64,000 nt of DNA from positions 14,503,892 to 14,567,891 of the forward strand of contig CM030714.1 in the NCBI GenBank assembly GCA_017979445.1, written 5' to 3'. The notes under the pieces were generated by a model that searched no databases, was not told the origin of the DNA, and saw nothing but the letters and a program-made list of their open reading frames with translations. Numbering within the stretch: the first letter of the stretch is position 1; each line of letters begins with the position of its first letter. The translations under genes and the position numbers were made by a program. Shown piece after piece: positions 11,051 through 23,384 of this stretch. This DNA comes from Akebia trifoliata (lineage: Eukaryota; Streptophyta; Magnoliopsida; Ranunculales; Lardizabalaceae).

Positions 11051-13346
11051 ATAAATTTTAAGAGGAAGGTAAGGAAAGAAAGTAAAGAAGAAAGGAAAGA
11101 TAGACTGTTGAGGTGTTGTCGCTGTGCATTAAATTTGGTTAAAACAAAAAATACAAAGAGATACAGTTGCAAGTGGGTTTTTATTTCAACCTTTCTCTCG
11201 TCTAAAAGCCTGCAACCATACTAATTCCCTCATATAGCTTGCCTTTAATTTGTTTGGAAAAAAAAATATACTTTGATAATAAATAAAGGGAAAAAAAAAA
11301 AAAAACACTTTAAGACAAGCAACTTATTAGAGCCCATATGGGTCTAAATCACTAATCATTTTAAGATCCATCAAACACAAAATGGAGCCCATCTCTGAAA
11401 CTGTCAGTCTTGTTACAAGGAAATCTAAGAATTTCATTTATACTTTCTCTGATTTTTTTTTTTTGAAAGAGGCGGGCAGGAGTTGGTATCTTAGTTCTAA
11501 TGCACGTGGGGCACCCCTTCAAAGTTCACAGTAACAACATTTCCTACTCATTTTGCCCATGCAAACATGCAAATTTGTTAATGTCAAAAGAGACCCATCG
11601 TGGTTATGACTCAAAAAATAACACACAATCCTGACCATGAAAGCACAACATCCAATGGATAGGATTTTAGGGGTCTCTCAACGATACATATCCTAAGAGT
11701 TGTGATAATCTAATGCTCTTTTTTTAGACACCCCTAACACAGAACTGTAAGCCCTTTGCTTTGGGATACATAGAAAAAGATTTATGATTCTGTAACTGCC
11801 AGCTCAAGGAACGTATGGGGCCTGTCTAAAAAAGAGCAACAAATTATCATTAGTAATATCCTAATGATATATAATTGCGTGGAAGATAATTTCCAATGTT
11901 GGATTTTTTTTATTTGCACAGCCAAGATCAAATGTCATTTCACAATTCATTGGAACACAACCCGTGTGTGTGTATATATATATGTTGTTCGGTAAATCCG
12001 ACAAAATTATTAGGGAACATCAAAAGCAGAAAAAAAGATAAAAATAAAAATTACTGTAACACGAACTTAAATAGTTGCCACTTGCTTACCAAATCTATAT
12101 TTCCCCAAACCACTATCATCGATAATAGTTCAATTTAATTTTGTTATATGACCCAATTTTCACTATGTGGAAAAAGGGGTTATTTCGACGCTAAGTTCCA
12201 TTGAATTTAGCCATTTTTTCATGCAGTGTTTAAAATAATCACGTCAAATATATCCTTTTTTTCACTGAGTGTTTGATCGAAATAGAAATGTCTCACGAGA
12301 TGAAGTGATTTTTGTTGAGTCTAAAAATGATAGATGCCATCAACTTGGAACTTTCTTTGCACATGATTGTTATGGGTTTTTTGAACATATTCAAAATATC
12401 TTAGTTAGATATCTCTTTTTTTCCTTCTTAAATTGATTTTGCTAATATACCAAATTCCAACTTTGTCATTGTTAATCTAATCAATCTCAACATCCTCATC
12501 TTTGCCATGTTAAACTAAGAACACATCTCTTTACAACCCAACGTTTAGCCCCATTAAGTATTGTTGATATTATTATTTTCTTATCATATATGCTGAAGTG
12601 ACGTGAAATAACACTCAAAAGAAAATATTGATATTTTTTCAAGCGAGAAACAAGTATTATACTTGTTGTGTATTTATGTCTTATATTCTATTGGTGGTAC
12701 ACTGAGTTGCGAAGGTGAAGGGGGTAATGCTTTTGAACAATATTTTTTAGGGTTATTACTAAAATGACAATTGTGTAATACTTTCTTGAGAATTTTTTTT
12801 TCTACTTTTAAGGATTTCTATTTTTGGGGAGATTGACGCATTTGGAAACTCCCGAATTTATAAATAGAGATCTCTAGGACTATGAAACCAAGGAAAGAAA
12901 ATAATGATTGTTCTTGATTTGATCCGTGGACGTAGGTACACTATCAAACCACGCAAATTCTTGTGTTGTGTGTGATTTTTATTTTCTTTATTGCTTCAAT
13001 CGTTTTTCACAATACATAGGAGGAAAATCGATGGTTTTCTATGTAGATATATAAGTGAGTGTTTAATGGTCTAAACTATTTCTACTTGAATTTTGGAGTC
13101 ACCACTATTTAAAGAGTTTAAGGTGTGAATGGACCCAAAAAAATATATTTTACAATATATTTTAGGATGAATTTAGTGACTCAAAACTGGTCTAATCAAG
13201 AGATTGGGTAATAAGGTTCGGTTGCAACATGAGGGACTATATTTTGGCCCAAAAATGAAGACTAAGACTATATTTTAAAGATTTTTTTAATTAGTAAGAT
13301 GATGAATGGGTGCATGAATGTATATGCATGGAGAAATGGTTGCAAG
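11051..13346. other. AT-rich DNA, no recognisable gene
   Basis: Short open frames only, none with a recognisable domain. Positions 11700-11840 contain the inverted words CTCTTTTTTTAGAC and GTCTAAAAAAGAG, a possible degraded small element. Otherwise nothing is seen beyond A/T runs. Confidence 0.4.
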
Positions 13347-13974
13347 CAAGAGTGGAGCCAAGATTTTTGGTTAGTGGGAGCTAATTGCTTATGATGATCG
13401 GCCAATAAAGTCAATTTCCTTCTATACATATACTAGGTTTGTCACTGACCTAGTAAGATTTCAAATCTTAGTAAATGTCATTGAACTCACCTTGAGGCAT
13501 CCAGAAACATGATCTGGTGCCACAAGGATGTAGAGACATTTTTTTTTATGAACTTTCAATTTTTTTCAAAAAAAACTTATTTTTCATCGTTGAATTTAAC
13601 TTTAAATTCAGAGGTTTGGTGGGATTTTGGTGGTCCATTTTCAAAACCTTGGATCAAAGTCCAAAATAAAAATAAATATAAAAATTGATTTTTTTTTTCT
13701 CTTTTGGATTTGAGTTTTTCCATGAAATCTAAAGGGTGTTGAATTGCCATTTTAGCAATCCATTTGAGCTTAGCAAAGAAAGTGTTCCTTTAAAAAAATT
13801 TTAAGTGCAATGGTAATGGGGGGGACTTTACATAACATCAACTTAAAATTATGGGGTTATTTTTAATATGAATATAAGTGTAAGAACTAATAATTGATTT
13901 TGTATTTTTTTTTTTTTTTTCAAAAAGTTGAGTGGGGCTATAACCCCCACTGTCCTTTCTTGGGTCTACCCCTA
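13347..13974. mobile_element. hAT-like non-autonomous element, 628 bp
   Basis: The left end CAAGAGTGGAGCCAAGA and the complement of the right end, TAGGGGTAGACCCAAGA, form imperfect terminal inverted repeats. The flanks are GTTGCAAG (13339-13346) and GGTGCAAG (13975-13982), an 8-bp target duplication with one mismatch, the length expected for hAT. The subterminal words TTAGTGGGAGC and GGGGCTATAACCCCCAC also pair loosely. It has no transposase and internal T runs. Confidence 0.7.
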
Positions 13975-14232
13975 GGTGCAAGTGTGTGAGTGTAATGGAA
14001 TGTTTCCACTAATAGGGTTATTTGTTTTCTCTGAGTTGAAATTGCTTATCCATAAGGAGAGCAATCTTTTGACTCTTGCATTTTTTTAATAAAAATAATG
14101 TTTGAAATGAATGTTCTCGAAATGAGCTTATTTTTTGTTGGTGAGGTTCTAAGAAACTTTTCACTAGTTGGAGAGAGTCCTTAAGACTTTAACCTTAAAT
14201 GAATACATGAGTGAGTGTGTGCAAATGTGAAT

Positions 14233-14359
14233 CACTACTACACCAAGTGGAATAGGAGGCGTTCAAGTTTTAATTTTTAACTTCGGATTTCAAGTAAAAT
14301 GACATTATAAAAGTCTAATTTTCACATAAAGTTGAGCGAAAATTCTATAAAGGTTTATA
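14233..14359. mobile_element. Left fragment of an outer CACTA-like element
   Basis: Starts CACTACTACACCAAG, a typical CACTA-type terminus, and runs up to the inserted element at 14360. Matching subterminal words such as GAAAGGTTTATA and GACATTATAAA appear right of the insertion (24066-24235). The right terminus was not found. Confidence 0.5.
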
Positions 14360-14379
14360 CACTACAACATTTTTTATCT

Positions 14380-14820
14380 ACAGCGGCGGATTTTTTCGTC
14401 GCTACAAAGTAATTTTTCCTCCGGTAAAAGTTATTGCAGTGATGAGCAGCGGAACCAAAGATCCGTTGTTGTTTCCTCCGTCGCTAATTATAGCAGCGGA
14501 TAATGTATTCCGCTGTTGCAGGTAGTACCTTTAGCGACGGATATTAATATCCGCTGCAATAGGTCAAATTTTTAACAAATAAAATATAATACATATAGCA
14601 ACGGATATTAAGATCCGCTGTAATAGGTTAATTTTTTAATAAATAGAATATAATACATATAGCGGTGGATATTAAGATCCGCTGCAATAGGTCAATTTTA
14701 AAAAAAAAAATATAACACATATAGCGGCGGATATTAAGATCCGCTGCAATAGGTCAAATTTTTTTTAAAAAAATATAACACATATAGCGGCGGATATTAA
14801 AATCCGCTGTTATACGCTTT
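14380..14820. repeat. Left subterminal repeats of the CACTA element
   Basis: Five to seven copies of a dyad of about 30 bp, AGCGGCGGATATTAAGATCC followed by GCTGCAATAGG, spaced by AT-rich runs (units near 14531, 14597, 14658, 14722, 14786). Such clustered subterminal motifs are the known transposase-binding sites of En/Spm-like elements. Confidence 0.85.
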
Positions 14821-16036
14821 TTTTTTTTTTTTTTAATTATTATATATCCTTCAAAAATAATATATGAAGACGGAATTTGTATCCACTATTGTAATTTGTT
14901 TTCATATATATATATATATACATTTAACCTGTGTCCAACCTGTACAGATTGAAGACTTTAAAATAAATAATATAAGAGAGCTGCTATTGCCACACTAACT
15001 TTTATTAATCCCGCACTAATACATAAGTAAATCACCAAAGAACTGCACATGTTTATAGTTTAAACTAACATCTTTATTCAAGAGTCAAGACTATATTGAC
15101 AAAAAGGAATGGTAGGTTTCCATAGTAACAAGTTAATTAATTCTGCACAGAATGCTGAAACTAAAAAGTAATATTCTGCATAAATTTTCTAAAAGTTCAT
15201 GAGATTTTTTGTGAACTTGGTCTAATAGAAAGTTCATGAATTTTTCTGAAAGTTCATATTCTGCACTATGGGTATACCCTCCTTGGTAAAACTGTGGGAA
15301 GTTCTTTGGGGTATTCAAATGGCTCTTGATTCTTATATTGATGAGGTCTCCACTGGACTGGACCTCTTCTAATGTGGTTGATTGGATGAATGGAAGAATT
15401 GATAAACATAGAGAGCATTGGTAGTGTCAATATCATTAAAAGTTTACTTGTTTAATATTATGTATGATATGATAGCTATAGATTTTTCATGTAAAAAAAT
15501 GTGGGCTTACCTCAAAATATTCAATAAGCTTACTTAAATGCCTCTTGTAACCTACAAAAGGTATAGAATTTTCCCTTAAGGGCTTTGAGCCTATCTACAT
15601 GGAAACACCTTTTTCATACCATAAACACTTCTGAAGATTGAGAAATGCAGAATAAATATGGTAATGCGAAAGAGAAAGCAATGTCAATGGACATAAACCA
15701 CTATTATACTACTACAATTTGAAATAAATACAGAAAAAAAGCATGGATAGAGTAGAATTATGTGCTTGTGATATTCTAAAATATTGCCTCATGGGCAACG
15801 ATTTTCATGGGTACAAAAACGGTATGAGTGCATCCATTTGAAAGTATTATTCAAACTTCTCTCCTCCTTATCATCACTATTTATGTAAATGAGTGGTTAG
15901 AGACTCGATTCACGTTCACATTTATACAAAATTTTATAATATATCTTGTTAAGTAGCTAAGATTCACAGAGTTCAAATTAGTTAATAGTTACAAATTGAA
16001 CCAACATTAAAATTTGGAAGCAGACATTACTCTCAC

Positions 16037-16177
16037 CGTGGAGCTGATGTGCATGACATGGGAGTATCGTTCTATCGCCATGAGTTTCTCCACCTTCACA
16101 GACCCAAATTTTGCGACCTCCAGTACTAGTCAAGTTACATCCATATTCATCAATTTCCACACACACACATGAATCCA
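16037..16177 (-). pseudogene. Putative captured exon, unidentified
   Basis: On the minus strand an acceptor (CTGCTTTAG) is followed by an open frame of about 47 codons up to a donor-like GTGAG near 16036. The peptide includes EIDEYGCNLTSTGGRKIWV and is rich in Cys, Gly and His. I do not recognise it. It lies just downstream of the exon at 16204-16296, but the phases do not match in the frame read there, so it may come from another gene or use another junction. Confidence 0.4.
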
Positions 16178-16203
16178 CTAAAGCAGATGATCTAAAAGCT
16201 TAC

Positions 16204-16296
16204 CAAAGGGAGTGCATCAATGAAATAGCTGTAAATTGTATCAAGAGGACGCATATTGTAATCCGCTAGAGTACAAATAGCAGCCAGATTGATCAT
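16204..16296 (-). pseudogene. Putative captured exon, 31 codons, unidentified
   Basis: Bounded by a good acceptor (TTGCAG) and donor (GTAAGC) on the minus strand. 93 nt are open in one frame, containing NMRPLDTIYSYFIDALPL. It does not continue the hydrolase encoded upstream, whose next residues would be a different conserved block. It does follow exon 3 of that fragment in the same frame, so splicing would make a chimeric protein. The source gene was not recognised. Confidence 0.5.
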
Positions 16297-16429
16297 CTGC
16301 AACACAACAAACCACATTAACAAGATATGACAGATCGAGAGAACTAGTGGGACAAGTGAGTGAGTGTGCATTCGCGTATGTGTGACTGTGTTCCTAACTA
16401 AATCGAAAATGTGTATTTCTTATCCTTAC

Positions 16430-17955
16430 ATTTGGAAGGGGAAGGGTTTCCAAGAGTTGTGACCAGCTGCACAACAAACCCAAAGCAAAAAAAATATCAG
16501 AAAATCCATCTTTTGTAGTTTCCTTTTTGTAAATTTAAAACTGCTCATCAATAATCAAATACTTAAAATTACAATGTACAAGAACTCATAAACAGGCAAA
16601 GCTGTTTCTTCTCTAAGAAATTTGACAAAACCATTATTGCATAACTTCAAGGATACAGCTTTGAATTTTGTTAATCTATCCAATTGTGACCATGTAGTCA
16701 AAGTTGATCATAGCCCCTAGTATCCTCATCAAAGCCTTAGCAAAAACAATTGCTTCGACCAATGTAGTATTGAATCAAGATGACATTGAAAAACCATGAA
16801 TAAGCTAATATAGATGTCTAGAAAGAAACCAAGTGTACAAACAAAGTAGAACACATCTTAACGTGAATTGTGAGTATAATGTTAATCACATAAAGCATTT
16901 AGTTTACTTATTTATTAGTATTAAAATCCTTGAGAGAAAGTGGTTAACCTCTAAGTTCAAATCAATGGCTCCACTAAGTTGGCCGTATAACCAAGGTAGT
17001 GGTCAAGTGGTCCCCTATTAAAGCCTTTCGGCTCATTCACTTTCATGATTCAAGATTGCAAGAAAAGGTACGAACCACAAATCATGTTTATTTACTTCAC
17101 GGCACTGCTACCCTTTCCAATTGAATCGATTAGAATAAGAATCTTGAGAAGAAAAAAAGGGTATATAGTTTAAGATGGTTAAATTTCATATAAAATGAAA
17201 ACCCCAAGAGAAGACCAGACATTGACATTCTCCATCCCTTTTTCTCTTGTTTTTTACAACATAAAGTCTGCCATTTCCATACAAAGTATATGCCCCCAGT
17301 AAAGAGAAAAAGAATAAAACCACACCTACCATTGCCAAAAAAGAAGAGAATACCACATCAATCTCAGAGAACTTAACTCCAATATAAAGATAAATATCAG
17401 AACCCATGTCATGAATCAAGTTGGTGTGAGACCCAGCTCACAATGAAGCCTATTCTAACAAGATAAGTTGAAATGAAAGATACTCAAATCATAGCCACGA
17501 GCTACGAATGTTTAACTGAACAATTTAAAAATAATAATAATAACACAAAGGACAATGACATTGAAAAATAAGGACTCAATACCTCGAGCCATTATCGCCG
17601 AGGCCATGTAGCCAAACTATAGTTGCTTGGTGCTTCCCTTTGGGTCTAACCACATGAGTCCTTCCGAACTCAAATGCTCGTCCAGCAGTTCTACTACCTG
17701 AAATTTTGCATCGATGCGGTTTAAGATACAAAGAACCAAGAAAATAGACAAACACCATCCCCATTCACCTAATATCCATATCAATCTATGGTACATACAA
17801 GACCCATATTGAGTAAAAAAGATAAATCAAATAACTAACAAGAAACCACAAAAGGGCTCCCATTACTAATGACAATCTAGGCTTCTATACAAAATACAAT
17901 GAAGAGAAAACAATTGAAACTAACCAGAACCAACAACAGGGCCACTAAAGCTCAT
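16430..17955 (-). pseudogene. SOBER1/acyl-protein thioesterase-like 5' gene fragment
   Basis: Three exons on the minus strand, all with canonical GT/AG borders: 17955-17925 (ATG at 17955-17953), 17697-17583 and 16466-16430. They join to 183 nt, exactly 61 codons, without a stop. The product begins MSFSGPVVGSG, contains GRAFEFGRTHVVRPKGKHQA and the alpha/beta-hydrolase signature VWLHGLGDNGSSWSQLLETL, and ends LPLPN. This matches the N-terminal quarter of plant carboxylesterases of the SOBER1/TIPSY1 and acyl-protein thioesterase group, which cleave acyl or acetyl groups from proteins. The nucleophile Ser of the GFSMG motif and the Asp/His of the triad lie in the missing part, so no activity is expected. 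The reading frame is undamaged, which suggests recent capture or constraint. Confidence 0.88.
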
Positions 17956-18636
17956 CTCGACAACACCGAAGGACCTCGCTAACAAATACAGTTATTACAA
18001 ATGATTGATAAGAGATCCTGCAATGAAAAAACAGCCAAAACGACAATCTCTATTTATACACATTTGGGGAGTGTTAGGGTTACAATTGGAATAAAAGCCA
18101 TGAATATGCATCAGCTATTATTTGCTTACACAAGCTATGAACTGGTCCTGAAAATGCTTAGAACCCTATAAAGTGAAAGGCACCCACAAAAAGTAGGAAA
18201 TCTCTATGAGCAGAGAATCCACAATAGATCATAGAAAAAAATAAATCTAAGAGGGTCTCTTTGATTTGCAAAAACAGAGAGAATCTATGCTTGTGGACAG
18301 TGTTGGCAAAGTAAAGCAACCTCAACTATAATAACCCAAGAACATTTCTAAAAATTGAAACAGAATAAACCCAAAGTATATTTTTATTTTTATTTTTATT
18401 TTGATTGATGGGTACCCACCCATAACAGAAGACTTGAATTTAGACAAAACAGAATGGAGGAACATGATTTGTTTAGCCAACCCCAAATCTTCGGTTAAGG
18501 CTTTTGTTTTTGTTGTTGTTCTTAGACCTTTATTACAATTTAAAAAGAAAGACAAAAATCATTCCATAGTCAACATCTCTAATATAGTCTAATGAATAAG
18601 ATAACTACAAAGTGAGTGACAATAATTATCATATAC

Positions 18637-19115
18637 CTTGCATATTGTATCGAATCCAACATTAGCTTCAACAAACTGGTTTTTCAGATCCCATATAAGG
18701 TAACAGGAACACCAACCACCTATGAAACAAATGAGAACATCATTTTGAGCAAATCAATACAATACAAGGTTTCCATTGTCCATAAGCCAACAGAAGTTGG
18801 AAGAGAAATCTTAATCTGAAATATATTAAGCACCTTTGTTTTGCATTTTGCATCTGCAAATGTCTTGGCAAGCTGAGCTGCATTTGTATTAGATGTGACC
18901 CCTACACAAAGTCAAACAAAATTAAATGTGAGAAACATGAATCCGAAAGTGGAAATTATTTAAAGTCAGTCAAAAATTTATCCAATCTGAATTATATTCA
19001 CCTCCTATAATCACAAGCCCATCTAAATTTAATGTTTGGCATGCATCCAATGTAGCTTTCACTTGCTCACTCGTTTTTATCTGATCCTTTGTTCTACCCA
19101 ACATGTCATAACCAC
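18637..19115 (-). pseudogene. PPi-fructose-6-phosphate phosphotransferase beta-subunit fragment
   Basis: Three consecutive exons on the minus strand: 19115-19002, 18901-18834 and 18719-18637. They encode [49 protein letters not shown] and then VVGVPVTL, which match the catalytic beta subunit of the cytosolic PPi-dependent phosphofructokinase of plant glycolysis, around the conserved GG and VPVT blocks that bind substrate. The third exon is 83 nt where the family needs 84: one base is missing after VTLY, giving an early stop (ATC TGA), although the following codons are recognisable in the shifted frame ([18 protein letters not shown]). Exons before and after are absent. This is a captured, disabled piece. 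Confidence 0.9.
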
Positions 19116-20148
19116 CTTCACAAGCAAGAAGACAAGAATAATCAAAATAAGTTATACCTTGAATAGCTTGAGTCCAAAAGGTTGCTTACAAACTTGATCC
19201 TCAAAGAAATAAATGGCTAAGCCAAGCATGGGAAAGATAATTGGTGTTCATGACAAAATACGGGAGGAATGGATAAAAACATGAGATTGTAATGGTGTTC
19301 ATGACAGAACTGACATGATTATCATCCAAAGAAAGTACCACATGTGTGCTTTCTCCACTAAATTGATCCATAGTGCTACAATGAAATATAATAGGAATCT
19401 TAATTTATCTATTTATAGTATAAATTGAAAGATTTGGTAGTTCAAAAAGCAATAAAACTGAAACTGAAATCATGAAATGATGTAGATATCTAAGGATGCC
19501 CAATTTAATCTTGTAGTTCTGACTCAACCATAATGGTTATATGTTTGGCAAAAAATCTAGTTAAAAAACAAGAAGAAATGTAATCAGATTCAATGACAAT
19601 GAATTGAGAAAGAGAACTATGGGGAAATAATTATAACTGACATGAGCATGGTAAAAGTTAAGTTAAAGACACTACACTTGGATGCAAGTTACAGAAGTTT
19701 CTCAATTCAAAAAGAACCATACAAAATATGCAACCTCTGAATAAAATAGATAAACAAAAATGGAAAAAATAAATTTAGAAAGAAAAATAAAAGAACAAAA
19801 AGCATCAGGTCATTAGCAGTCGTTTTTAGCGCAATCATGCAATCGCAAAACACGCAATATGACGTAGTGCTTGTAAGTTAGGAATGAGGGGCATGGCATT
19901 AGAGTGTGGTTGCTCTACAATTAATCAAGTTTTTTTAACCATGAACATCAACTATGAGGTAAGGTTCAGTTATTTATTCATCTAGACTAGATTGGCATCC
20001 TATTATTATGATCCTATCATTAGCTTCTTTTCTTTCAGATTTTGTTTTAATTGTAGAACTCAATTTTGACAATTCATTCGGGGAGAAATGTTGGCCTTTT
20101 ATATAATATTGCTTGATTTGTCAAATCCTCAGGCCTGATTATTTATTC

Positions 20149-20195
<47 letters not shown>

Positions 20196-21984
20196 GCTTT
20201 CTGCACTGCTAAAGACCAGAACATTTAATGTTAAACATTAAACCAATAGTACGTAAAATCCAATCCAAAATATCAAAAGTGAAAGGTGAAATATTATATC
20301 CAAAGCAGTTCAATAAAAACCTGACATTTATGCTGAACACATTAAAATTAAATAATTGATAAAAATATCAAGAACCAAATAGGACTGATCTGCTTATCCC
20401 AAAATGATTCAATTAAGACAGACTAAAGGAGAAGAGAAAAGCTATCTAAAGATGACCTAACTACTGCCTCCTCCCAATAACTGTCTTTCTATTCCCCTTT
20501 CCATACCATTGAACCTTACTTGGATTAATGAAAAATTAGAAGTGATTATAATTGTATTAAAAGAATGCAAATTATATAATCAAAAGGTTAAAGTCTCAGA
20601 ATGGATCAAGTTGAAGACTTTATATGGTTCCTTCTAGACTAGAAATGGAACTAGAAAATGAATTGGGCATGTAAGCATTAATCTACAATTATTTATTATA
20701 GAAATCATATTTTAAGTTGTAGGATTCAAAATTGCCATTGAGCCAACCCCTCGGGTTATCTCTTGACATTATTCTCAGTCACAATTCCCCTATCCTTAAA
20801 TCTAAAAGCCATCTCTTGTCAGTTCCTTGGAAGGAAAGAAAGAATAGTTTGAAGTTTGAAATGTAGAAGACCCCAGTTATGCAGTTGCATGAGTTAAATA
20901 CCATATATAAGGCCTCAAGCCATATACACTCATGACCCGACACAAGTTTTCAAACTGATTTTTGAAGTTAAATGGCTCACAAGGATAGGGAGAGAGGCGT
21001 TTGATATGCTGGATGAGTTTCAGAAATTTCCTCTAAGATTGCACCTAGCAAGTTCTACTACCATGTGGATTCATTTCTAGGTTACCAATCAGAAAAAATA
21101 AAATAAATAAATAATGTAGTACTACTAAGTAATATCTCGGCTCAATATCGTAGCATTTCCCTCACAAATGTGATGAGTGCTCAGAGTAATATTAACCAAC
21201 AATATCCCATTGTCCTGTTAGCATGGACAATGCAGCCATCTGCAGTTTCTATTACAACAGCACCATAGACTCTTAGGAAGAAGATTTAAGTTTTCTGACA
21301 ATACTCGAAACTCTGCCTAAATTCATTATTTGTAGTACCAAAAAGACTTACTGAATCCTTTCTCCATAGCCATTTGCTTCCTAAATAATTCTTCTACCAC
21401 CACCTAGACGTGGATTTCCCAATGAAGAGTCCTTGAAATTAACCTTGTGCTAACAAAATAGAGATTCAATTATCGATGGAATCATGAGACAGCAAATCCA
21501 AGACAATCAACTTGAGATCCACATCTTTAAGAATCTTTATCAAATACAACTTAATCCTATTAAACCTAATAACTACTATACACAAGCCATCAATATTTAT
21601 TGAGGAATAACGCTCTATAACGCTCTATATTTATAGAGGAATTGGGGATAATACCCAATTCTTTGGTTGATTCATAATCTGAAAATTGGGCCACAAATAG
21701 TAGACAAACTCAACAAGAATTCCCCAATTTGGGGTAAAATCCTACAAGTTTTTGAAGTTTTCAGATTCTTAGATGTCTTGGGACTTCCAAGGGTTTATCC
21801 CTTGTACAATTACAATGCCTTAACCAAGGAATCAACGTGGGTAAACTTGCATGCAAAGCAAATTAGACCCATAGTCATTCCTCCATCACCCAGACACCAA
21901 CATTTTGAGAGTAAACCATCATCAATGAAAACGAGAATGAGCACAACAAAAAATGAATGTCCATATAACCAAGACTCGGCATAC
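19116..21984. other. CACTA interior without recognised exons
   Basis: AT-rich DNA between two captured fragments. It includes a (TA)n/(TG)n microsatellite (20149-20193). A minus-strand stretch at about 21365-21460 has an acceptor-like start and some 20 open codons, and 21200-21300 is also partly open, but neither is recognisable. The 122-residue plus-strand open frame at 21667-22035 overlaps the USP exon antisense and has no family resemblance. Confidence 0.4.
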
Positions 21985-22103
21985 CTTTGGAAAGGGCCAA
22001 GACCCCGACTTCCCACAACCAGAAGATCTGGTTGAACACGCTTCACCTCATGGCAGATAACTTCTTTGGGATCACCTTTCTTGATCCATGCTTCACAAGG
22101 GAC
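21985..22103 (-). pseudogene. Universal stress protein (USP) exon fragment
   Basis: A 119-nt exon on the minus strand between an acceptor (TTTTATAG) and a donor (GTATGC). It encodes VPCEAWIKKGDPKEVICHEV followed by KRVQPDLLVVGSRGLGPFQR. The GSRG-L-GP segment is part of the ATP-binding signature (G-x2-G-x9-G(S/T)) of the USP-A family. The first exon with the start codon and the last exon are missing, so only the middle of the domain of about 160 residues was captured. In plants these are small cytosolic proteins linked to stress. The piece has no stop or frameshift. Confidence 0.88.
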
Positions 22104-22875
22104 CTATAAAACATTCTCATAAAAAGATGGACATACAAGAAAAATAAAGAATAATAGGCTTTTAACATAATTTTTTTGGATTTTAAAGCAGATTAATGAC
22201 AGAAACTACAGGAATAAAAAAAGAATAATTCACTTCACTTTTAGTCATCCAACCCAATATAAAACATCATCTAAAATAGAAATCAATTTATAATCTATCA
22301 AAAATTAGGAAAAAAAAAACCTTTTTCATCGCCATATCAGGTATCCAGATAATCACACTTGAGGTTGTTCCCTATATTTGGTTAGATTTTCTGTTTCAGT
22401 CTTTTTAAGATTTCTAAACTAAATAACATAAACAAGCATAAAAAACTTTCAATCGCATAAAGAAACCATAAAAGGCATCAAATTATTACAACTCTACAAT
22501 GTCAATGTCAAATAAATTTCCATGGTAGATGGATTCGGGCTTCTTCGCCTTATTAATATCTCCACCTCTTAAAAATGAGTTTCCCATGTATACTTACAAA
22601 AGTGTTAGGCTTTTTTCTTCAAATAAGTTGAAACTAATATGAAAAACAACAATTCTGAATCCAAAATTAATTAAAAAATAATTCTAGACTATAAACTATT
22701 TTAATAAAAATACAACAAAATCCCTTTATCCCCAATCACCAACAACAGATTCCTCCAAAACTAAAAAGACACAATTTTACCCAAATATGAAATTAAAAAC
22801 GGGAGAAAGCAAACCTTTATAAGCAATTCGATGGAGAAAGGAGAGAAACCCTAGGGTTTACTTCTATGGAGGAGC

Positions 22876-23350
22876 TTAATACCCTTTGAAATCGCAGAAA
22901 TCCCTTCGATAGAATGATACCCCTAGAAATTGCAGAGTTTCTGATCGAAAATCTTGAAATCGCAGGGTTTCTACTTGAAGTTGCTGAGAAATATACCCTT
23001 TGGAGGCAAAGATACCCTTTGTAAGAACTCCAAGTGAAAAATCAAAGAGAGAGAACAAATTCTTCTCTTCATCAACCTTCGAATCAAATTCGTTTGAAGC
23101 GTTATAACAGGATCGAAGCATTGATCTAATCAAACCGAACTTTCAAAAATTTGATGGCTTATAGCACACAATCCATGCCATCGAACTTGCAGTTTTTCAC
23201 GTAGTGAGAAAGAAAGCAAAGAGTAGAGAGTGAGAGGGCAGAGAGAGAGAGAGAGAGAAAGGAAAGAAAGAGAGTAGAGAGGCAAGCAGTATGTAAAAAA
23301 ATTAATTTTTTTAGTGGTGGGCAAACGTTTCCGCTGCTTCATGCACACAA
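22876..23350 (-). other. Candidate 5' leader of a CACTA chimeric transcript
   Basis: Minus-strand sequence just inside the right subterminal repeats. It is pyrimidine-rich in the sense direction (CT run at 23237-23260) and is followed by an 85-codon open frame (23133-22876) of no recognised family. A pyrimidine-rich leader ahead of the captured exons, all on the same strand, would fit a promoter in this end of the element. No TATA box was assigned with confidence. Confidence 0.3.
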
Positions 23351-23384
23351 ATAATCGTGAATTTTTTTATATAGGAAAATTATA

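Noticed and set aside
14380..14820. CRISPR-like array (short repeats with spacers)
   Set aside because: The spacers are simple A/T runs, the repeats are dyads, and they sit inside CACTA termini; the genome is a plant.
21667..22035. 122-codon plus-strand open frame as a gene
   Set aside because: It overlaps the USP exon antisense and has no recognisable family or codon pattern.
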